This document shows positions 29,484 to 39,377 of a stretch of 64,000 nucleotides of DNA, piece by piece. Origin of the DNA: Prasinococcaceae sp. CCMP 1430 (lineage: Eukaryota; Prasinodermophyta; Palmophyllophyceae; Prasinococcales; Prasinococcaceae); the NCBI GenBank assembly GCA_013416795.1, contig RQSC01000018.1, positions 144,593 through 208,592 on the forward strand. The letters run 5' to 3'. Every line of letters begins with the position of its first letter. Position 1 is the stretch's first letter. The notes under the pieces are model-generated. The model was not told the DNA's origin. It saw nothing but the letters and a program-made list of their open reading frames with translations, and made no database searches. A program made the position numbers and the translations under genes.

Positions 29484-30501
29484 GGCCGCAGCAGGCAGAT
29501 TGGCCCATCGAAGCTTGCGGGTCAGAGCAGCACAGGCGCGGGCCACTCCGCGCGCATCGCCAGTCGATCGCGGGCGCACGCAGAGGGCGTGGCGCGGCAA
29601 GCGCGCGCCGCGCCGAGATGCCGGTCAAACGCGCGATCCACGGGGCGGCACGCGCACGGATGGGAGGGGGGGCGCCCCGTCTCTGGGGCAGCACTTGGCT
29701 TCGCAAATACGCCGCGCCGCCCTATTCGACCCGCCCTCTTCACCCGTGCGCCCCGCGGGCCATCCCGTTCCGTCCCCTCGCCTGCGTCGCCGCCGGTCAA
29801 CAGCGCCGACGACTCGCGCGCGCGCGCCGAAACCGTGCCGGCGCGAAATCAAACGCGCGCTCGTGCAGCCGTGCTCGCGGCGCTGTGCGCCACAGTTGGG
29901 CTGAGCATGCGCACGTTTTCGCTGTCCTCCCTCCCCCCTTGCGCAGCGCGCGCTGTGTGGCGAGTGCCCCCCTTGTCGCCCGCCCCCCTCCGCGCCCCGT
30001 GCATGCGCCCGCCCTCACTAACAGCCACTTCCTCATCCTGAGCAGAGAGCGTGCTCGAGGGGCGAATGTTGCACCGTAAGTTAGGGGTTCGAATTGGGGT
30101 AATCTAAAGGGTTAATACTGTGTGCCTCGCGAGCTCGGCCCACGCGGGTGAGGCCTCGAGGCCTCGATTGCAGCCTCGCTGAAGGCCTCGCCACAGCGCG
30201 CGCGGCGAGCGCGGGTGAAGGCGGGCAGGCGGGCGGGGAGGGAGAAGGGGGGGGCGGTGGGTGTTTGAGCTGGGGCACGAAACGGGCGGGGGTGTGTGGG
30301 GGGGGGTGAAGGGGACAAGGGCTGCTGGGTGCGCGCCCGCGCGCTTGCGCGGGGCTGCGTGTCGGGCGGCGAGCGAACGAGCGACCTGCAGCGTCACAGC
30401 GCAGGCGCAGGTTGGAGAGCCCCGGCGGCCGCTGGCAGGGCCGCGGAGCGTGTGGACGCGGGTAACAGTCGCAGGCGGTGCTGTTGCTGTTGCTGCGAGA
30501 G
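29484..30501. other. Divergent intergenic region, about 1 kb
   Basis: Between the divergent IFT57 and small acidic protein genes. No conserved coding sequence seen. Two frames that are open here are compositional. A short tRNA-like T-loop at about 30085 does not fold into a tRNA. G-rich runs lie near 30248 and 30298. Confidence 0.4.
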
Positions 30502-30837
30502 ATGGAGGGAGGGATGTCTCCCGCAGGCTACGCTCGCACCGACGACTCCCCGCCACAGCCCGTGAGCACGTCGAGCGCTCAGAACGCTGGAGGGGACCAG
30601 CCCCAGGCGCTCACCCCGCGCGCGAAGGAGAGGCACGAACGGGGTAGCGGCGCTGGCATGAGCTCAGGGGTTCCGATCTCTCACACCGAGCGCGCACGCA
30701 ACGCGGAGATGCTCGGTTACGACATGCTTGCGTACGGATCGTTCGACGCCGACGACCAGCCGATGGGTGTGATGCCTCAGGACACGAAGCTGCTCCACGC
30801 CGATTTCTGGAATCCACCAGACGACCTGGCGGAGTAG
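30502..30837 (+). CDS. Small acidic-ended protein, possible CSN9/CSNAP-like COP9 signalosome subunit
   Basis: Intronless, 111 residues from the ATG at 30502 (or 30514). The first 60 residues are low-complexity and rich in Ser, Pro and Gly. The C-terminal half is better structured: NAEMLGYDMLAYGSFDADDQ, then PQDTKLLHADFWNPPDDLAE. The HADFWN stretch is close to the HADFFN core of the CSN9 (CSNAP, MYEOV2) C-terminus, which binds CSN3, CSN5 and CSN6. The family normally ends in a longer run of Asp and Phe, which is shortened here, and is about 57 residues long. The gene is probably real because the motif is near the stop codon and the codon use is normal; the family call is tentative. Confidence 0.45.
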   Translation: MEGGMSPAGYARTDDSPPQPVSTSSAQNAGGDQPQALTPRAKERHERGSGAGMSSGVPISHTERARNAEMLGYDMLAYGSFDADDQPMGVMPQDTKLLHADFWNPPDDLAE

Positions 30838-31171
30838 GATCGCAGGTGGGGGAGGGGGGGGAGGGTATAGAGTAGAGATCGATGGCGTAACGAGGCGGCC
30901 GAGGGGCGGCGGACTCCTACAGCCAATCGCGAGAGGCAGCTCTTCATCCCAACGCCCATGTAGGGCGGCATTTCAGATGGCTGCAAAGGATTTGTTACCG
31001 CAGGACATGAAGCTGTCGTATCTGTGAATTTTTCGCGTACATAGGACTACCAATCGGTACATTCGGTGAGAGCCGGTGAGGATCAGAAGCTCGGATTGCA
31101 CGGTGGGTCATTCGCTTGCACACCTTGTGAGTAGTGAGTCGCAGAGGCCTCAGCGAGATCGCGCCTGGCGA
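30838..31171. other. Convergent intergenic region
   Basis: About 330 bp between two convergent genes; it should contain both 3' UTRs. Poly-G rich near 30849-30864. No gene seen. Confidence 0.4.
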
Positions 31172-32134
31172 TCACATGTCTCCTCCAGCGGCGAGCTCGA
31201 TATCGATGCGCACGGCGTTGAGGAGCTTGCGCCGAATGAAAGTTGGACGTGTGGAGCGCGTCTCGTATCCGAATACACGCTTGTGCTCCCTGCGCAGCGC
31301 AGCCTCGCTCATCGCTCCGAGCGCCGCCGCCGCTGCCTCAAGTGAGCCTGCAGGTGTGTCCGCCGAGCGTGATCCGGCCGCTGCCCCAGCCCCTGCATGA
31401 TGAGCTGCCGCTACGTCGTTGCAAGGAGTGCTGCCGCCGGTGCGCTTTGCTGCGCCCATCCGTTTCTTTGGGGGCAGGTTGGCAGCGTTGCGCGAGGGTG
31501 CGAGCGGCTTCTTTTTCGGCGGCTGGACGTTCGCAGCGACGGCTGTCGGTGGAATCGAAGATGCCGTCGGTGCAGACTCGATCAAAGAGGTCAACGCCGC
31601 ATGCTCGTCAAGCCGCCGCACACTGTTGTAGTGCTCGTGGGTCCAGCAGTGGTACGCCAGACGCACGGGGGCGACGGGGCTCTTCGGCGTAGCTCCCTCG
31701 GCGTCGTCGCTGCTACTTTCGCCACTCGTCACGACGGTGGGTGAGCTCTCTCCAAGCGTGTGGATCTCAATCGGACGCCCGTAGGCGTGGGCAGCTGCGG
31801 CCAGCTCCAGGTGGCCGCCCCACGTGCCATCTCTACCGACGAGATTGCAGTAGCGCTGGTACGCCGGTCGAGTACCTGGCGCGAGAAAGTCGCGGAACTC
31901 GTGCTCGTGGTCGGCGAGGAACTGGCTGACGGTCGTCCGCACGGCAAAGTGCCCCGAACCGCCGTCGCCGCCAGGAGCCTCCGACAGCTGATCGGACAGC
32001 GCACGAAAAAGGCATTTGCCGTCGCTACCGACCTCGGTCAGGCGCAGGCCGCGAGCCGCGAGCTGCTCATTGAAGTCCGCAAGCTCCGCCTGCTGGCCTT
32101 GGCGCGTTGCACGCCCCGTGCGACGCGAGCGCAT
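31172..32134 (-). CDS. OTU-domain deubiquitinase (OTUD3-like)
   Basis: Intronless, 320 residues from the ATG at 32134. The OTU cysteine-protease core covers about residues 20-180: GLRLTEVGSDGKCLFRALS gives the catalytic Asp38 and Cys41, and HEHYNSVRRL gives the catalytic His168. GHFAVRTTVSQFLADHEHEF and GTWGGHLELAAAAHAYGRPI are typical of the OTUD3/OTUD6 branch. The segment between is short, as in OTUD3. After a Lys/Pro-rich linker, the C-terminus has LRREHKRVFGYETRSTRPTF then IRRKLLNAVR, a small motif resembling the bacterial and algal domain of the type E-x3-VFG-x-PTRSTN-x-L-IRRI; its function is unknown. The frame remains open upstream of the ATG without conservation. Substrate ubiquitin-chain type cannot be told. 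Confidence 0.88.
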   Translation of the reverse strand: MRSRRTGRATRQGQQAELADFNEQLAARGLRLTEVGSDGKCLFRALSDQLSEAPGGDGGSGHFAVRTTVSQFLADHEHEFRDFLAPGTRPAYQRYCNLVGRDGTWGGHLELAAAAHAYGRPIEIHTLGESSPTVVTSGESSSDDAEGATPKSPVAPVRLAYHCWTHEHYNSVRRLDEHAALTSLIESAPTASSIPPTAVAANVQPPKKKPLAPSRNAANLPPKKRMGAAKRTGGSTPCNDVAAAHHAGAGAAAGSRSADTPAGSLEAAAAALGAMSEAALRREHKRVFGYETRSTRPTFIRRKLLNAVRIDIELAAGGDM

Positions 32135-32771
32135 GGCCGCGCGACGTCGTCCGTGCACTGCCTGATTTGTGATTTCCCTGCTCCGTTGGTCGGCTGCGCG
32201 CCGCGGACGAGAAAAAAGAACGCAGCGAGCTGTGCGCCGCCAGCTTGGCGCGAAAGAAAACACGCGCAGCCGCAGGGGCGCCGGGGCGCGCCCTCCGCCC
32301 CCGGGGGACCCTCTCCGCCCGCCCCGCCGCGGCCAGGAACGCGCACCCGCCCACCCCCTGTGCCCGGCAGGCTGCTCGCCGCAGCGCCCCGTGCGCACCG
32401 CGTGCCCCGCGCGCACCAACTGCCGCGGCAGCGAGCGCGGCGCCACCGGCGCGCACCAGCGCGCACCAGCGCCCTGCTGGCAACAGTCTGCCTGCAGCGC
32501 GCGCTTGCCGCGTGCCGCATGGCAAACAGGAATATCTGATTCCTTCGTCATTTTGAATGCTCAAGTGCGCGTCGAGGTCGAGAACTCTCCCGTGATTGCG
32601 ACGCACGCAATTCGGCCTCTGCCCTCTTCGCGCGTTTTCCCACCACCGAGGCTGAAGCTTCTCAGTTCTCACCGCGCTCGCTCGCGAAGAGGCAGCGCGC
32701 GGTCCGCGCTGCGTGCGCGCGGCGCTGCCACCGCCACACGGCGCGCGCGCGCACGGCGCCTGCGCGCAGCC
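32135..32771. other. Divergent promoter region, OTU deubiquitinase / PhyH protein
   Basis: About 640 bp with no conserved coding sequence on either strand. Contains short CpG-rich repeats and presumably both promoters. Confidence 0.35.
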
Positions 32772-35188
32772 ATGGCCGGAGCAGACGGCGACGAGGTGCG
32801 TCGCTGCCGCGGAGGGGAGTTGGCGAGCGATGGGCGGGCCGAAGGAGCGGCTGTGAGGCCCTCTGCGCATGCGCCCACGCCCGGCAGTGGCGCGGCGGCA
32901 GCGGCGCCTGAGCGGTCGTCTCATTTTTCTGGGAGCATGCGCCATGCAAACACGTGCACGCGCGACGCCAGTGCGGGCGTCACCTTGCGGGACCGGTATC
33001 GCTAACAGCGCTTACTGCTGCGTTCGCCTCGACATCTCTGCCTCCTTGCCTTCCCTGCGAATAGTGCGATGCATTCGATGCGCCTTGGAAGGGAGGCGGC
33101 CCTTGGCAGTATCTCGTGCCTGCAGGCGCGGCGAGCGGCACCTCCGACACCTCTTGCAGCGGTTGGGCATATGGCCCGCTGCGCATCCGTGAGGTAGGCG
33201 CTGTGACCAATTCGCCCCGTCACGCAGGTGGAACAGAAGTAGTTATCGAATGTGAGGCGACTGCATCAAATCTTCGCCCAGCGCCTCACCTGCCGTGGAG
33301 CGCAGAGGAGGACGTCGTGGACCCACTCAAGCGCGCGAACTCGGCTGCCATCACCGAGGACAGCGCGCCCGTGCTGAATGTGAACGCACATGGCGCCCTC
33401 GGCAAGCTGGCACGATGGCGTATGGTTCCACACTGGGATGATGCGCAGGCCGCGGTGTCTTTTGTGAATACGATGCATCGCACCGCATCTTCCGCCGGAG
33501 CTGAGAACGTTGAGGAAGTCGCGTCGTATGTCCTCGTGGCCGCATGGGAAAAGGAGTCGCCCGAGATGGCGAGGCTCTTCGCGGTGAACGAGCGCAACCT
33601 GGAGGCTATCGACGAGCACGTCGTTGGATCGTCGGGTGTTCACATTGGCGACGAGCACGCGCACAGCAATGAGAACGGCGCTAGTGGCGCCACTGGCATC
33701 CAGGACGTGCTCGCCCGTTGCGCCCGCAGCTTCGACCCCCTCCGCGAGGGTGCGGCCGCTGGAGAGACAGACGGCGCCTGTGTAACGCGCTGGTTCGAGC
33801 TCGTCGAGACCCCCCCGAAGGGTGCTGCCATCGTGGACGCTCCTCGTCCCAAGATGCAGCGAAAGGCCGCAGCGAAGGCCCGTGCCAGCAAGGAGGCGGC
33901 CAGTCGATTCGAGTATGACGCGAAATGGCACGAGTACGCCATGCCTTTGACCGACGAGCAGGTGCGCCAGTTCGCAGAGGAAGGCTACCTGCACATTCGA
34001 GGCGCTGTCCCCCAGAGACGCGTGCACAGGACGCTACGTCTTATCAATTCGCAGATGACAGTCCAGCTGCGTGGCCAGCACGAGTCCGCCGGGACCAACA
34101 ACTCTGCGGGGACGCTTCGCAAGGCCGAGCTCGAGCTGCGCCCTCTCCTGCTCGAAAGCCCCGTGCTGGCGTACGCCGAGCAACTGCTTGGCAAAGGTCG
34201 CGTAGAATCGCACCTCTCCAAGGCGTTCGACGAACACAATTATGACGGTCAGGTACGCAACAGCGCGGGCGCGGCACATGCAGCGTGCGGGCGCATCAGG
34301 CAGCTGACGGTGCATGTGCGCGCTCAGCTCGCGACAACCTATCCGAGGATCGACTCTGAGCAAGGGGCCAACTTTCCAAAAGACGTGGACGATGGTGCGT
34401 ATCGAAAGCGCGTGTATGGCAATCATGCGGACGCGTGCGCGCGCTGACATGGCCGCGCCCCCGCGCGCGCGCCCGCATTGATGGGAACACGCACACGCAC
34501 ACGCACACCAGACTCCTATCTCCACTCGATGTGGGAAAACCAGAAGTGGCACATAGGTGAGAGCATGGACGCGTGCGCTTGCGCGTGTCGCTTGACACTC
34601 CCAGGAATTTTCACTGCGTTGGCGCTGAGCTTGTCCGGTGCTGAAGCGTTGCTGACATCGTGGCGCCTCTCTCCAGACGGCTGGAATAGGCAGAAGCGGG
34701 GACTGAGCGTCCCCAACAAGATGCCCTTCTCAGTGCTTTGCGGCATAGCCCTTACCAGCCAAAGCGCTCCGGCCAACGGCGGTCTCGTGGTGTATCCTGG
34801 CTCTCACCATGTTATCGGAGCACATATCGCGCGAATGATTGCCGAGCCCCAGCTGGCGGATCTCGACGGAGATGAGCTGGCCGCGGCCCTCGATGGCAAG
34901 CTTCCTGACTTGAAGTCAGTGGCTCCAGTCAAGGTGCCGATGGAGCCGGGCGATATCGTGTTGGTCCACCCTCGGGTGGCCCACCGGAGTGCACCTAACG
35001 CCGGGTGCAATGTGCGTATGACCGCCTATTTTCGGCTCAAGACGGCGGAGTGTGGTGCGGTGAACGAATGCAACAGGAGCTTGCTCGCCGACCCTTGGAA
35101 GGACTTTCAGGGGGACGGCGTCGCCAGCGCGGGCCGCGCTGCCGCTGCGGCGGTGGAGGCCGCAAGTGATGGATGGGAGGCAGTCTGA
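32772..35188 (+). CDS. Phytanoyl-CoA dioxygenase (PhyH) family protein, multi-exon
   Basis: Non-haem Fe(II)/2OG dioxygenase. The 3' part splices cleanly: an exon ending at 34252 (after EHNYDGQ), 34328-34394, 34512-34556 and 34677-35188, with introns 34253-34327, 34395-34511 and 34557-34676 (phases 0, 1, 1). After splicing the iron ligands appear as WHIDGWN: the codon of Asp is split between the last two exons. The distal His is in VHPRVAHRSAPNAG, followed by a 2OG-binding Arg in VRMTAYFR. Also typical are GGLVVYPGSHHVIG and DIVLVHP. The first large exon (open from 33116) has about 250 residues with no recognised fold before the helix LTDEQVRQFAEEGYLHI. Its 5' end is not settled: the open frame has no ATG, and a short exon at 32772-32795 (MAGADGDE, donor GTGCGT) could join at an acceptor near 33266. 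The substrate is unknown. Confidence 0.75.
34486..34511 (+). repeat. CACACG microsatellite at a splice acceptor
   Basis: About four copies of CGCACA/ACACGC directly before the CAG acceptor of the PhyH micro-exon. A pyrimidine-poor repeat in place of a polypyrimidine tract. Confidence 0.7.
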
Positions 35189-35424
35189 AGGAACGCGAGG
35201 ATACTCTGTACACCTGCTGTGACGAAGAGGGGCGCGGCCAAGCGACGATGCCCGCCCGCGCTCCATACCGCACCCCAATGCGGGCTAAGCCGCGAGAGAC
35301 CAGACGAGCACGGCCTCGTCTTCGTACGCTCGAGTCGAGCAGCGACATGTTCGTCATTGCGCGAACTGCTCATTAAAAGAATGTACTGTACACAGAGAAG
35401 CATTGTCGCCAAGGCCCGCGCTTC

Positions 35425-36918
35425 TCAAAGCCACAGCTGGCCATTGCAGCCTTGGCCGCGCCCTCGCCAATGAGGAGCGCGTCTCCCTTTGGCGACTTCG
35501 GTGAGGCGGCCGGCGCGCGCCCTCCTAGCCCTCGCTGCAGTTGGAGTTCGCGCTCCTCCTGCGTCCTCAATGCGCTCCTCTGCGTCCAGCATCAGCGCCT
35601 GCACCTCGATGGCGTCGAGCCGCAGCATTTCCAGCGTGGCCTCGGAGCCCGCGCTGGTCGCGCTCGCATGCCAGCTGTCCGTGTACGAGTCGAAGTCGAG
35701 CTCCTTGGACCAGGTGACCAGGCTCTCAAGCTCATCGTCGTCCGAGGGCATTTCCGGCTCAGCCAAAGTTTCGTGTGTCGCCTTGGCCGCATCTGAGTCC
35801 CGGCCCAAGTCGTCGCCGCTTGCCAACGCGCTTCTCATGCCCTGGCGGTACAATGACATCATCCACTCGCGCCGGCGCCGCCTCTGGCGTGCCTCCTTGT
35901 CCGCGAGACGTTCCGCGCGCAGCACCGGCCAGTACGCTTGGCGCCGCTGGCGTGCGCCGAGCTCACCCGAGGCGGCCTGGCCAGCCAGACGCTCGGACAA
36001 CGGGCGCCAGCCGTTATTCTCCACGCGGCGGTACCATTCGGACATCTCGAGCTCCCACGCAGGCGGCACACGGGTGTTGCGCGCTTGCCGTGGCTCGGGC
36101 GAATCCATGTGGTAGCGCGCCGGTGCGCGCTGGCAATCCGTCCCGTCTCTCGTCAGCTCCCGCAGCGTGGAGGCGGGCAACCGCTCCGGCATCGTGGCCC
36201 CCATCCAATCGCGCCCGCTGCTGCCGGTCGTATTCACGCCCCCAACGAGCAGGCCGCTCGCGCCCGCCGTCGCACGGAGTGCGTCCTTGGTTCCGCGCCA
36301 CTCGCTGCGCTCTTGGCGCTTGCGCACAGCCTCGCGCACGTAGTCCCTGGGAGCGAAGGTGCCTACGTCCGCCACCGGCCGGTGCGTGTATATCTTGAAG
36401 TAGATCATTGGCGGAAACCTCCCGCCGCCGAGCCGGAAGCGCACGTGCACTCCTGCGGCCGCGTCCATCATCTGTGCCTCCTGAGGGAAGGTTGCCTTGA
36501 GCAGCTGACGCGGATCGCCCCGGCGCTCCACTGCGGCGATCATGGAGCGGTAGTACTTGTACACGCGCCGGCTGGAGTGCGAGCGCCACGCTTTTTGTAT
36601 CGTCTTCGCCGCCTCGCTGGGCGTGACGCGTCGCCGCACGCGGTCGGCGTAGTCGCGCCACGCGCGCTGGCAGCGAATGATGCAGCGGCGCGTGTAGAGG
36701 TACCTCAGGCGGCACTTGCGCCCGCGAAACCACGCCTGGACGCGCGTGGCTGTCCAGTTGTAGAGCAGCGACGTCGCGACGTCGGGTACCGTCCCATCCG
36801 CCATCGCAGACCTCCGCCGCGCGCTGTGCTGGGCGAACTCGGCGTCGGCCGCTGCACGCGCGAACGCCGCTGCGGCCGTATCAACCGCGTCCCTGCCGAC
36901 CATTCCCGCGCTCAGCAT
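35425..36918 (-). CDS. IQ-motif protein of the CXorf58/C11orf65 type
   Basis: Intronless, about 497 residues from the ATG at 36918 (others in frame at 36903 and 36804). The N-terminal third has calmodulin-binding IQ-like repeats: TATRVQAWFRGRKCRLRYLY, then IIRCQRAWRDYADRVRRR and AAKTIQKAWRSHSSRRVYKY. Then a conserved block, RQLLKATFPQEAQMMDAAAG, HVRFRLGGGRFPPMIYFKIY and PRDYVREAV, which matches the uncharacterised animal CXorf58/C11orf65 group, a family found mostly in ciliated organisms. The C-terminal half is basic, then acidic, without recognised domains. The frame is open for a further 247 codons upstream without conservation. The gene is convergent with the PhyH gene. A ciliary or cytoskeletal role is inferred from the IQ motifs and phyletic distribution, not shown. 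Confidence 0.75.
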   Translation of the reverse strand: MLSAGMVGRDAVDTAAAAFARAAADAEFAQHSARRRSAMADGTVPDVATSLLYNWTATRVQAWFRGRKCRLRYLYTRRCIIRCQRAWRDYADRVRRRVTPSEAAKTIQKAWRSHSSRRVYKYYRSMIAAVERRGDPRQLLKATFPQEAQMMDAAAGVHVRFRLGGGRFPPMIYFKIYTHRPVADVGTFAPRDYVREAVRKRQERSEWRGTKDALRATAGASGLLVGGVNTTGSSGRDWMGATMPERLPASTLRELTRDGTDCQRAPARYHMDSPEPRQARNTRVPPAWELEMSEWYRRVENNGWRPLSERLAGQAASGELGARQRRQAYWPVLRAERLADKEARQRRRRREWMMSLYRQGMRSALASGDDLGRDSDAAKATHETLAEPEMPSDDDELESLVTWSKELDFDSYTDSWHASATSAGSEATLEMLRLDAIEVQALMLDAEERIEDAGGARTPTAARARRARAGRLTEVAKGRRAPHWRGRGQGCNGQLWL

Positions 36919-37681
36919 GACTTTCACGCGGCGGCGATTGGCACGCCGCGCGTGGGCGCGCGCGCGCTCTGCCTCCTTTCCCCCCCCCCTCACCCCTGCA
37001 TGCTGCCTGCGCCCGCCGCGACGCAACCAGCGTCGCCGGAAGCGGCGGGTACGTCGTCCGGCGGGCATTGCTTCGTACCGCCGCGGTGTCCTGCCGCCCG
37101 CATTCGTTTCGACCTCCGACCGACAGAGTCGCCCGTGGCTAATTATGTCTGTTTCGGTTTGGAGTGTCGCACACGCACCCAATCCAAGTCTGGATACAGC
37201 CGCTGCGGATCTCGCTCGGGACTCGGAGACGTTCGCGCGCGGTGTGGAGCTCGGATTGGCGTTTCGGGCGCGCGCGCTTTTTTGCGCTTTTCGAGGTCTG
37301 TTACCTTTTGCTTTTGCCCCCGCCCGCGGGCGTTCACAGCGCTGGCGGGCGCGCGCGCGCGGGGGGCGGCGGCCGAGTGGGAGGCAGGGCGCGCGGCGGC
37401 CAGGCGGGCGCCGGCAGAGCGCGCGAGAGAGGGGGCGCAGGCGCGAGAGGGGGCGCGAGAGCGAGCCTACCTCTCCGTGCGGCTCGTGCTCTCCTGCGCG
37501 CGCGAGAGAGAGAGTGTGGGTGGGTGCGCGCGGGTGCGTGCCAGTGCGCGCGCCCGCACGCTCGGGTGGTGGTGGGGAAGGGTGTTCGCTGCCCGCCTGC
37601 ACTGGCGACGGCAGCTCAAGTGCGGCCCACGGACACTGCCGCAAACGCACACGCGTCATCGACGGCGCCCGAGCTCACCTG
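36919..37681. other. Divergent promoter region, IQ protein / TLC protein
   Basis: About 760 bp with no conserved coding sequence. Long open frames exist but are compositional. Includes a less GC-rich block near 37130-37300 that probably contains the promoters. Confidence 0.35.
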
Positions 37682-39174
37682 ATGGCAGCGCAGGTTCCCT
37701 CGCGCTCACCGTCGGTGGCGACGGCACAGGGCCGGTCGAAGGACTCCACGCCGAGGCTGCGGCGCCCTTGCCCGCGCAGCTGCCACCGCCATCCAGCGGT
37801 GGCGCATGGAGGCACCGACGGCGCGCGCTCCGACGGGGCCGGGGGTGATCAGATGGACGGTGTGCTTGCGGGCACCGCGGGAGAGGTAGCCGACGCCAAC
37901 AGCGTGAGCTTGGATGATGAGAGGGTCTCTCGCGGCCCCGGGCCCATTCAGCGTGTGAGGGAGCTGCTGATGCGCGAGCGCGAGTTCTTCCGCGGCGGTG
38001 GTGGCGCCATGCCGCTCGACAACGGCAGCGGTGGTAGCTGGTTCGGGGGCGGCGGCAGCGGCGATGCCGGGCGTCGCTTTCTCGGCGGCGGCGGCGGTGG
38101 GCGTGAGGACAATGACAGCGAGGATGAGTGGCGCGCGAGGCTCCCCGGTGAGCGCCGCCTCCTACTCGGGGGATGGGTGCCGCCTGTCCTCCTCTACTAC
38201 AACAAGCTGCTCGTGAGCTGGTTTCTTGACCCTGAGGACTACCACACGCTTGCCATCCTCGCAGACTTCGGGTTCCTGACCTTCCTGGGTGCTATGAGTC
38301 TCGTGACGCTCATCTCACGCACTTACGCCGTCGCGCCCTTCATTATTGGTACGTACGAAGTATCACGGGCAGTCGCTGCCCCTCAACGCCGCGCGCAGTG
38401 CGACGAACGCGCGTGCAGCTGCGCACTCTCACGCACAGCGAAAGCACGCGCTAACAGTCTTGCCACGCGTTCACATCGTTTCACTTGGGACGATCCTCAG
38501 AGTGCGGAATGGTGCACATGGCGATGGAGATCTTCTTCGATGGCTTCGTCGGCCGACACGGCGCCGAGGGGCGCAATTTGATGACGCCCGACATTTTTAT
38601 GCACCACTTCGCTGCCATAGTGGGCTTTATGGCGTGCGTCGCGGCGGACAGCCCGCGTCTCTATCTTGGGTGCACAAAACTGGTGCTCACAGAGGTCACG
38701 GTTGCGCTCCCGGTGGCGTTCCACCAAGGGCGCAAGCGTAAGAACGTGCACGGCGCGCGGGCGGCGGTCATCGGCGTCCTGATGCCACTCGCCTTTGCGG
38801 CGCGGACCGTATGGGTCTTCGACACGGTTGCTCGGGAGTTCTACAGGCGCCCTGAACTACTCCTCAAGAGCCCCGTCCTCATGGCGGGCTCGGTGGCCGG
38901 CACAACGCTCTGGGTGCTCAATGCGCTATGGACGGCGAAGTGCACCCAGGGGGCGTTTAAGGTCTTCAGCAAGACGGTGGATGGTAGGACCAGGACTGCC
39001 GCGCCGGCGCGGCAGCCCGTGAGCGACAACAGCTCGCGAGCGCCGGTCGCACCTGCGACGGCAGAGGGGCTGGCGCAGGCGCCATCCGAGACCAAGGTGC
39101 GCGACACGATTGCGCAAGCAGGAAAAATGCTCCTAGGCATGCGCGGGCCCGATCTCGGGCGGGCCGGCCCGTAG
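37682..39174 (+). CDS. TLC-domain membrane protein
   Basis: Two exons: 37682-38348 and 38501-39174, with the intron 38349-38500 (GTACGT..CAG, phase 1, split codon Glu). About 446 residues. The N-terminal 160 residues are disordered and rich in Gly and Arg. Then follow five to seven transmembrane spans in the TRAM-LAG1-CLN8 arrangement: VLLYYNKLLVSWFL, HTLAILADFGFLTFLGAMSL, then after the join HMAMEIFFDGFVGR, the double-His motif MHHFAAIVGFMAC, LVLTEVTVALPVAFH, and a last pair of spans. The closest types are TMEM56/TLCD and related algal proteins rather than ceramide synthase, because the Lag1 motif is not recognisable. The likely location is ER or plasma membrane; lipid handling is inferred from the domain. 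The ATG at 37682 is the first of several in frame. Confidence 0.7.
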
Positions 39175-39377
39175 CAAGACGTGCATGGCTGAGACTGCAA
39201 GGAACCGCACCAAGAGGAAAGAATGGCACCATTTGTGCTCGTGCTAGATGGCGCATGCATGAGCGTCGCGTATAAGCAGAGCACCATACAATGCAAATTT
39301 GGACACGCTTCTCGTAAGCGGGCTCGCGGTGCGCCACGTGGTATTGTTGTTAGACCGCCCGCAAGCAACGCGGCGCG

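Noticed and set aside
30076-30115. GGGGTTCGAATTGGGG, like a tRNA T-loop
   Set aside because: The flanking bases do not form the T-stem, anticodon arm or acceptor stem on either strand.
31760-32539. 259-codon plus-strand frame
   Set aside because: Antisense to the OTU gene, whose catalytic residues are intact on the minus strand.
32139-32551. Upstream extension of the OTU frame
   Set aside because: Arg/Gly-rich and not conserved; the OTU core and a good ATG start at 32134.
35938-37848. 636-codon plus-strand open frame over the IQ protein gene
   Set aside because: Antisense to a conserved gene; composition-driven, no domain.
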